In this document: positions 59,076 through 64,000 of the stretch, in pieces | Numbering within the stretch: the stretch's first letter is position 1 | Layout: each line of letters opens with the position of its first letter | Virus record (IMG/VR): IMGVR_UViG_3300035180_001778 | Coordinates: 62,001-126,000 of that record | Origin: a virus | DNA length: 64,000 nucleotides | Direction: 5' to 3' (one strand) | Notes under the pieces: model-generated | The model's database searches: none | The model's input: only the letters and a program-made list of their open reading frames with translations | Told to the model about the DNA's origin: nothing | Translations under genes and position numbers: made by a program

Positions 59076-59815
59076 GACCCTTGCTTCTCCCCAGGCGTTG
59101 TAGCCCCGCGCTCGTCGCGGCCGTAGACGTTGTTGGCCTCCCGTGCCGTCCCGCTGGAGAAGGGCAAGAAGGGGGCGTAGACGAGCTTGCCGAACTTGTC
59201 CTTGCCCTGGTCATCCCAGATGGCACGGAACGACGGGTCCCCGAAGAGCTGCTCGACCCTGTCGGCCACATACTCGAAGGAGTCCTCGATGTCCTTGTCC
59301 GCCTTGATGAGGGACAGAAGGTCGATCTCTCCCTGAAGGGAATCGGAGTAGTCGATGGCCCGGCGAATCTTCCTCTCCAGATGATCCAGGCGATAATCGA
59401 GGACCGGACGAACCCACTCACGGGCTTGAGACATCAGCTCTGCGGATTCCCCATCGGCGAGTCCGGGAGCCCCCACGACCTCCCCATTGCTCATGAGCTG
59501 GGCCGGCGTCGTCTCGTCGGTCTTCATCAGGAAGACCGGCTGGTTCATCGACCGCACATGAAGGTCGAAGAGCACGTCCCCGCCAAATACTTCGTAGACC
59601 CCCACAAGCTTCCCGATGTAGGAGTCTGCGGGCTCGGCGACGAACCCCACAGGGACACCTCCAGCATCGTAGGAGAACAGAAGCGACCCCACACGCCCCT
59701 GCTCCGCCGAGAGATGGGTGATTCGGGCGTCAACAACCGTGAGCTGGCTTCGAGCAAACGCCACGAAGCGTTGGAACTGGCTCCTATTAAAAGTGCCTTT
59801 GAAATCGAAGCTCAT
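59072..59815 (-). CDS. Tail protein, 247 aa
   Basis: MSFDFKGTFNRSQFQRFVAF; central beta region (SLLFSYDAGGVPVGFVAEPA) and a charged helical C-half (LERKIRRAIDYSDSLQGEID). ATG overlaps the expected end of the split HNH gene (ATGA). No family recognised. Confidence 0.6.
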   Translation of the reverse strand: MSFDFKGTFNRSQFQRFVAFARSQLTVVDARITHLSAEQGRVGSLLFSYDAGGVPVGFVAEPADSYIGKLVGVYEVFGGDVLFDLHVRSMNQPVFLMKTDETTPAQLMSNGEVVGAPGLADGESAELMSQAREWVRPVLDYRLDHLERKIRRAIDYSDSLQGEIDLLSLIKADKDIEDSFEYVADRVEQLFGDPSFRAIWDDQGKDKFGKLVYAPFLPFSSGTAREANNVYGRDERGATTPGEKQGS

Positions 59816-60391
59816 TTATGAACCCCCAAATAGGCCACTGCCGACAAGAGAACTCAGGGGAATCCTTGAAGTTGCCGAGACCCCTGTTGCAATTTGAGCA
59901 CAGCAGGGCTCGAACCTTGCCCGTGAGATGGTCGTGGTCGGCATGTACTGAAGTGCTGCCGCGGCCCTTCTTGGCCATTTCAATGTGGCATATTGCACAC
60001 TTCCCAGCCTGTATCTGCCACATGGCCTCGAAGTGCCCGTCGTCCACCCGCTGCGTCGTCGCCTCTCATCCTCAAGATGAGCTTGTCGAAAAGCAGGGTC
60101 GTTTTGGTATCGGTCCTTCTGCTTCTCAGATAGACATCCTGGACACTCCGAGCTTTTCTTCTTGAAAGAAGACCTTGGGAAAGGATTCTGACAAGTCGTA
60201 CAGATTCGCGTCTCAGGTAGAAGCTTTGTTCGCGGGCCAGAAGGCTGCAAAGGAGTGCCACGTCGGAGCAACGTGTTTCGGACCGCCCCCACAGAACACC
60301 CATTGAGGATTGCTAGACCCCCCAATGAGGAACCGCCGAGGTACGCCAACACAAGCGTCCCCTCCTGTTCGGGTGTGAGTACCTTGGCCAA
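59812..60391 (-). CDS. Endonuclease VII/HNH-like nuclease, two apparent frameshifts
   Basis: MAKVLTPEQEGTLVLAYLGG, a helix-turn-helix (LAILNGCSVGAVRNTLLRRG), then CTTCQNPFP...CPGC. The nuclease core is in the -1 frame: CAICHIEM, VHADHDHLTGKVRALLCSNC and NRGLGNFKDSPE. It joins by a -1 shift at 60047-60049 (GGG on the coding strand). A second -1 shift near 59851 would give LLSAVAYLGVHK and a TGA overlapping the next ATG. Both look like lost single bases. Homing-type nucleases are common among tail genes. Confidence 0.6.
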
Positions 60392-60418
60392 AGTTCTTCT
60401 CCTACAAGGGGGAGAACT

Positions 60419-62590
60419 TTAGAAGATGAGCTGGAGAGCTAAGACGAGATCCGCAACATCCGGAGCGAGATAGGCCAGAGCGATCCCCGCCGCGTACCCT
60501 TGAGGTCCGCTCGTCGGCTGGTTCTGAGCCCCATCAAACGCCGCGATCCAATCCCCAACATCACCCGAGACCGACGGGATGAAGAGGACGGCGAAGTCAA
60601 TCTGGAGGCTCTCGATAAAGTCAAGAATCGACAGGAGGAACTTGATGAATTTCTCCAGGGTGTCGATCTTGCGAATGAGCAGGTCGATGAAGGCCTTGAT
60701 CTCGTCGACCACCCCTCGGAAGGCGTCCACAAGAGCCTGAATCTTGGCGATGATGTCGTAGAGGAACTGCCCCGCCCACGGGATGATGTCTCGTAGAAGA
60801 GAGACCTGGATCCAGTCGGGACGCGAACCCCCCAACGTGAAGGTCCTCAGATAGTTGACCACTGCCAGGACGTTGAGGCGCACCTGAGGGTTCGCAAAAG
60901 CCAGCTTCCAGGCTTTTGCCGTACCATCGCTCACATGCCCTTGGTCGACCCTCGTGAACGCCAGAACGAGCTTCTCCAGGGTGTCCGTGGGGGTCGGCCA
61001 TGAAATGCTGATCGTCCCCTTGGGGAGCGGACCCTGCATGAGGCCTCGGAAGCCCTCGACGAAGGAACCCCCAGCATCGAGCATCGCCGACGTGATCGCG
61101 ATCGTCAGCCGCGAAGACTGAAAACGAACCGCCTTCCGCTGCCAGGGCATCGACAGAGGATTCCCCGTCACAGGGTTCGAGCTGGTCGTCAGAGACGTTG
61201 CTTGGCTGAGCAGGTTCAGAATCGGGACAGAGGAGAATGCTGCAAGAGATCCCGCCTGACTCGTGAGGGACCCCATACCGATATGACTCGCCAACGTCGA
61301 GTCATCGAGGGGGAGCCCCTGCGAGTTGAATTTGTCTCCAGGGTTCGCCGGCAAATGGAAGTCGAGGGAGAAGGCCGTGAGATAGACGGCCTTCAAAATC
61401 CCAATGACATCGAAGTTGGGAGGGAGCTTTGGAATCCTACCCCGAAGGATAGATGACCCCCGTCCGACGATGGGGGGATTTGTAGTGCTCTTGCCCGGCC
61501 AACGTAGGAAGTACTTTCCCCCATCGTTCAAGTTCTGAGAGGGCTTCTCGAAGGTGATAGTCTTGCCGGTGATAGCCAGTTCACCTGAAAAGGCTCGAAC
61601 CCTGTAGAAATAGGCCTTATCGGGCTCAACGTTCTTGTCGATATACCGGAAGGTGCCTAGTTGCCCGAGGAAGAAAGACAGGGAGTTGACCGAAGCGTCA
61701 ACAACGATGTATTCCTGCATCTTGACGAAGGGGTCCCCGTATTCGTCCTTGAGCTTGATCTTCCGCTTGACCGGCAGATTGTTGTTTCGGGGGTCGATAT
61801 AGTTGGACTCGATTTGCGTCGTGACGTAGCCCGCAAGGGAGTTGTCGCCGAGCTGGTCATCCGGGACTTCTTGAACCGGAGGGGTCGTGCTCTTTTCGAT
61901 GAGCCACTTCGGAGGGTAGAACTCCGTGCTGATCTGGGATGTGACCCCCGAGAACCCCGGGTCATGACCCGGGGTTGTGGAAGGAAGAGACCACTCGATG
62001 GCAAGGGCCGTCGGGGGCGTCGTGAAGATTTTGGAGGTCGCCAGAATGGGGTCTCCCTTCGCGCCCACAGGGAGGACCCTCACGTTCGACGGAGCTGCGT
62101 AATGGGGGTTCAGGAACTCCTGTCCGAAGAGACGAAGAAGAACCTGGATCCGCGTCAACAACTGAACCGGCCCGTCCACGTCAACGAGGAGGACGACGTA
62201 GCCTCCCGTCAAGAAGCCCGAGATGGGCTGAGGGCGGTTGGGGTCCTTGCTGTCGACGAGGGAAGACTTGAAGCGCTGGGCGAACCCGCGGTAGCCTCCG
62301 ACCTGCCTCTTGAAGCTCGGGTCCTTCGAGGGGTCCGGGATGTCCAGGTAGAGGTAGAAGCCCGACCGTTGCAGCGTCTTGAAGAGCTTCGTGACGAGGT
62401 CGATCAGGGCTTGAACAATGGCCTTGATGGGGTTCCCGAAGTCGATCAGGAAGACCTTGACTGTCTCCAGAATGGCCTTGAGGACGTCCAAGAGGGTGAC
62501 GAGCGTCTCCAGCGCCGTACTGATTTTCTTCAGTAGGGGCTCGCCGGGCACCTGTAGCTTGTACGACTTCCAGTTGGCCTGAGCAGCCAT
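60419..62590 (-). CDS. Large tail/baseplate protein, 723 aa
   Basis: MAAQANWKSYKLQVPGEPLL; a helical N-region (ETLVTLLDVLKAILETVKVF), a central beta part and a long hydrophobic-helical C-region (IIAKIQALVDAFRGVVDEIK, KIDTLEKFIKFLLSILDFIE). The heptad-like C-half could be membrane-active or a tail-hub helix bundle. No family assigned. Confidence 0.65.
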   Translation of the reverse strand: MAAQANWKSYKLQVPGEPLLKKISTALETLVTLLDVLKAILETVKVFLIDFGNPIKAIVQALIDLVTKLFKTLQRSGFYLYLDIPDPSKDPSFKRQVGGYRGFAQRFKSSLVDSKDPNRPQPISGFLTGGYVVLLVDVDGPVQLLTRIQVLLRLFGQEFLNPHYAAPSNVRVLPVGAKGDPILATSKIFTTPPTALAIEWSLPSTTPGHDPGFSGVTSQISTEFYPPKWLIEKSTTPPVQEVPDDQLGDNSLAGYVTTQIESNYIDPRNNNLPVKRKIKLKDEYGDPFVKMQEYIVVDASVNSLSFFLGQLGTFRYIDKNVEPDKAYFYRVRAFSGELAITGKTITFEKPSQNLNDGGKYFLRWPGKSTTNPPIVGRGSSILRGRIPKLPPNFDVIGILKAVYLTAFSLDFHLPANPGDKFNSQGLPLDDSTLASHIGMGSLTSQAGSLAAFSSVPILNLLSQATSLTTSSNPVTGNPLSMPWQRKAVRFQSSRLTIAITSAMLDAGGSFVEGFRGLMQGPLPKGTISISWPTPTDTLEKLVLAFTRVDQGHVSDGTAKAWKLAFANPQVRLNVLAVVNYLRTFTLGGSRPDWIQVSLLRDIIPWAGQFLYDIIAKIQALVDAFRGVVDEIKAFIDLLIRKIDTLEKFIKFLLSILDFIESLQIDFAVLFIPSVSGDVGDWIAAFDGAQNQPTSGPQGYAAGIALAYLAPDVADLVLALQLIF

Positions 62591-62591
62591 A

Positions 62592-62768
62592 TCAGCTCCC
62601 GTACGTCAGGCGTCGAACCTTACGTTGCAGAGCAGACAGCTCCTTCTCGGAAGCCTCGATGGTCAACTTGATGACCTCTCGCATGTGCTTCTGGATCCCA
62701 AGCTCCTGACGGTGCTCCCAGCCGGGAGCCGGGGCGGGAGTTTCTTCCGGTGCTTTTTCGTCAGACAT
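62592..62768 (-). CDS. Small helical protein, 58 aa
   Basis: MSDEKAPEETPAPAPGWEHR then one long charged helix (KHMREVIKLTIEASEKELSA). The ATG overlaps the previous stop (TGATG) and the stop precedes the next ATG by two bases. A tail or chaperone-like adaptor is possible but unsupported. Confidence 0.65.
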   Translation of the reverse strand: MSDEKAPEETPAPAPGWEHRQELGIQKHMREVIKLTIEASEKELSALQRKVRRLTYGS

Positions 62769-64000
62769 CAGCCGCCTCCTTGCGTTGCCAGGATCTTGTA
62801 GAGCTGTTTCACAAGCTCTAGTTGCGTCTTTTGGCGATCGGACACGGCTCGGGCCTTCTTCGGGAGGTAGCCCTTCGTGAGGTTGAGACGAGCATCGAGC
62901 CAGGCGTACCTCTTGTCGTAGAGCTTCTCGATGCTCTTGAGGATGTTCTGGATCGTGTTGATGGGGCCCGAGGGGTCCGTCAGCCCCGTGAGTCGAGCGT
63001 CGACCACAGCTCCCCGAGCGAGCACGTCGGAAGGTAGGATGCTGTTGGCGTACATGTTGTGGTCGACGACAGGACCAGGGACAACGACAGAAACCGTTGC
63101 CTGCACGAGCGCGTTGAAAGTGTCGAACCCCGCTGCATAGGCCACCGAGTTCTTGAGGATGGTGAAGAGATCCGAGAAGCTCTTCTTGATCGTCACCCCA
63201 AAAGGCCTCGTGACGCGGAAAGTGACCGCGGCATTGACAGCAAACGCCACATCGACGTTGAGGGTGGTGGTCGTCGGAGGGGGATTCACGACCTTGTAGA
63301 ACCCGTCGTTCCCATTGCCATCCGTCGGGATGTAGACGAGGTCTCCAGCTTGAACCCCGGCTGCAACGAAGTCCGTGGTCCCCGTCAACACCGTGCCCGC
63401 GGCCGTCCCAACCTGGGTTGCAGGGGAAAGGAGGTCGGTCAACACGTATTCGAAGAAGGCCTCGATCGCGACCTTCTCCGAATTGACGGGGGTGATTGCA
63501 GGGAGAGCCGGCGCCACATTGGTGAGAATGAGGGCCTTTGCTGCCGTCAAGGACGACGTGAGATGCGCGAGGTCACTGAAGGTGTTGAGGGCATCGTCGA
63601 TACGATACTGGAGGATGATCCCATCCGTTGTGAAGGGGTGGTCCACAGTCAAGTCATTTGCTGTGAAGGTGACGATCTGCCTTCGATCCCCGACAGAAAC
63701 TCCTGACGCGATCACGACAGTATACCCCGCTCGAACGCCACCTGTGGTGAAGTCTGCGGACGGATCCGTCATGACATTTCCCACGCTGCTCACCAGAATA
63801 CCCCCTGTGGTGGTCCGATTGCTCACCGTGATGGTGAACGGGAAGCCGGCATCCTGGGTGGTGAACGCCGTGTCCACCGTCACCGTGTTGGCTGTGACGG
63901 CTGTGATTCGTCGGTAGCTGGTCGCGCCATTGAGCCCACCCGTGATACGCACGAGGTCATACACCTGGGGGACAGGGCTCGGGAAGTTGACGGCCGCCGT
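62768..64000 (-). CDS. Partial virion protein with repeated beta modules
   Basis: The frame runs off the right edge, and a GTG at 63964 lies inside it and is not its start. At least 410 residues are visible. The pattern D..DF...GV..GD.V.I occurs repeatedly (TDFVAAGVQAGDLVYIP, ADFTTGGVRAGYTVVIA), with V-rich strands between. The C-terminal 120 residues are helical (QNILKSIEKLYDKRYAWLDA). The same module appears in the 38402 and 49296 proteins. Probably a fibre or baseplate component. Confidence 0.7.
   Translation of the reverse strand, partial: TAAVNFPSPVPQVYDLVRITGGLNGATSYRRITAVTANTVTVDTAFTTQDAGFPFTITVSNRTTTGGILVSSVGNVMTDPSADFTTGGVRAGYTVVIASGVSVGDRRQIVTFTANDLTVDHPFTTDGIILQYRIDDALNTFSDLAHLTSSLTAAKALILTNVAPALPAITPVNSEKVAIEAFFEYVLTDLLSPATQVGTAAGTVLTGTTDFVAAGVQAGDLVYIPTDGNGNDGFYKVVNPPPTTTTLNVDVAFAVNAAVTFRVTRPFGVTIKKSFSDLFTILKNSVAYAAGFDTFNALVQATVSVVVPGPVVDHNMYANSILPSDVLARGAVVDARLTGLTDPSGPINTIQNILKSIEKLYDKRYAWLDARLNLTKGYLPKKARAVSDRQKTQLELVKQLYKILATQGGG

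Noticed and set aside
1-64000. tRNA genes or CRISPR arrays
   Set aside because: The gaps are too short and show no cloverleaf or regularly spaced direct repeats on reading.

Overview
The window is a gene-dense, GC-rich segment of a large tailed dsDNA bacteriophage with a contractile-type tail. The evidence is a baseplate J-like protein, a baseplate/tail-end protein, several very long virion proteins, a phage replication set (family A DNA polymerase, DnaB-like helicase, CHC2 zinc-finger protein, SNF2 helicase), nucleotide-metabolism genes (thymidylate synthase, dihydrofolate reductase) and several homing-type endonucleases. I found no rRNA, tRNA, CRISPR array or bacterial housekeeping context. 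The host cannot be fixed from the sequence. A proteobacterial or myxobacterial-type host is only a guess from the GC content and the style of the small proteins.

Almost everything is on the minus strand, so transcription runs from the right edge to the left. Positions 38402-64000 form the virion block: tail and baseplate proteins (J-like 54468-57938, tail-end 53222-54040), two paralogous fibre-like proteins (38402-42709 and 45481-48066) and a LamG-repeat protein (48769-53216). At 35793-38400 there are small membrane or lipoprotein genes (possible lysis functions) and a two-part protein. Three small plus-strand genes (34546-35796) form an island. Positions 25319-34463 hold the replication block. 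Positions 20814-25278 hold an AAA+ ATPase with DUF1257 and DUF2997 partners, the cluster known from cyanobacteria and plastids as Ycf46/Ycf35. Positions 1-20817 are an accessory region with thymidylate synthase, DHFR, an RNA-ligase-like protein, a nitrilase-family hydrolase, a CYTH phosphatase, ClpX, a metallophosphoesterase, a DUF1848 protein, an HExxH protein and many small unknowns.

Four patterns cut across the genes. (1) A short TGTA-containing element, usually GGTGTA, lies a nearly fixed 14-19 nt upstream of about 17 start codons on both strands, and is essentially confined to the left 35.8 kb. (2) Unrelated proteins carry a short motif close to (L)xxRVxxRF at or near the N-terminus, suggesting a targeting or processing tag. 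(3) Seven loci look split by single-nucleotide -1 shifts, mostly at short homopolymers. This suggests uncorrected sequencing deletions, although programmed frameshifting is possible at some. (4) Genes are tightly coupled by ATGA, GTGA or TGATG overlaps, which I used to choose many of the starts.

No stretch longer than about 140 bases lacks a gene. The largest gaps are 23992-24133, which contains a 22-bp perfect inverted repeat, and 1966-2069.
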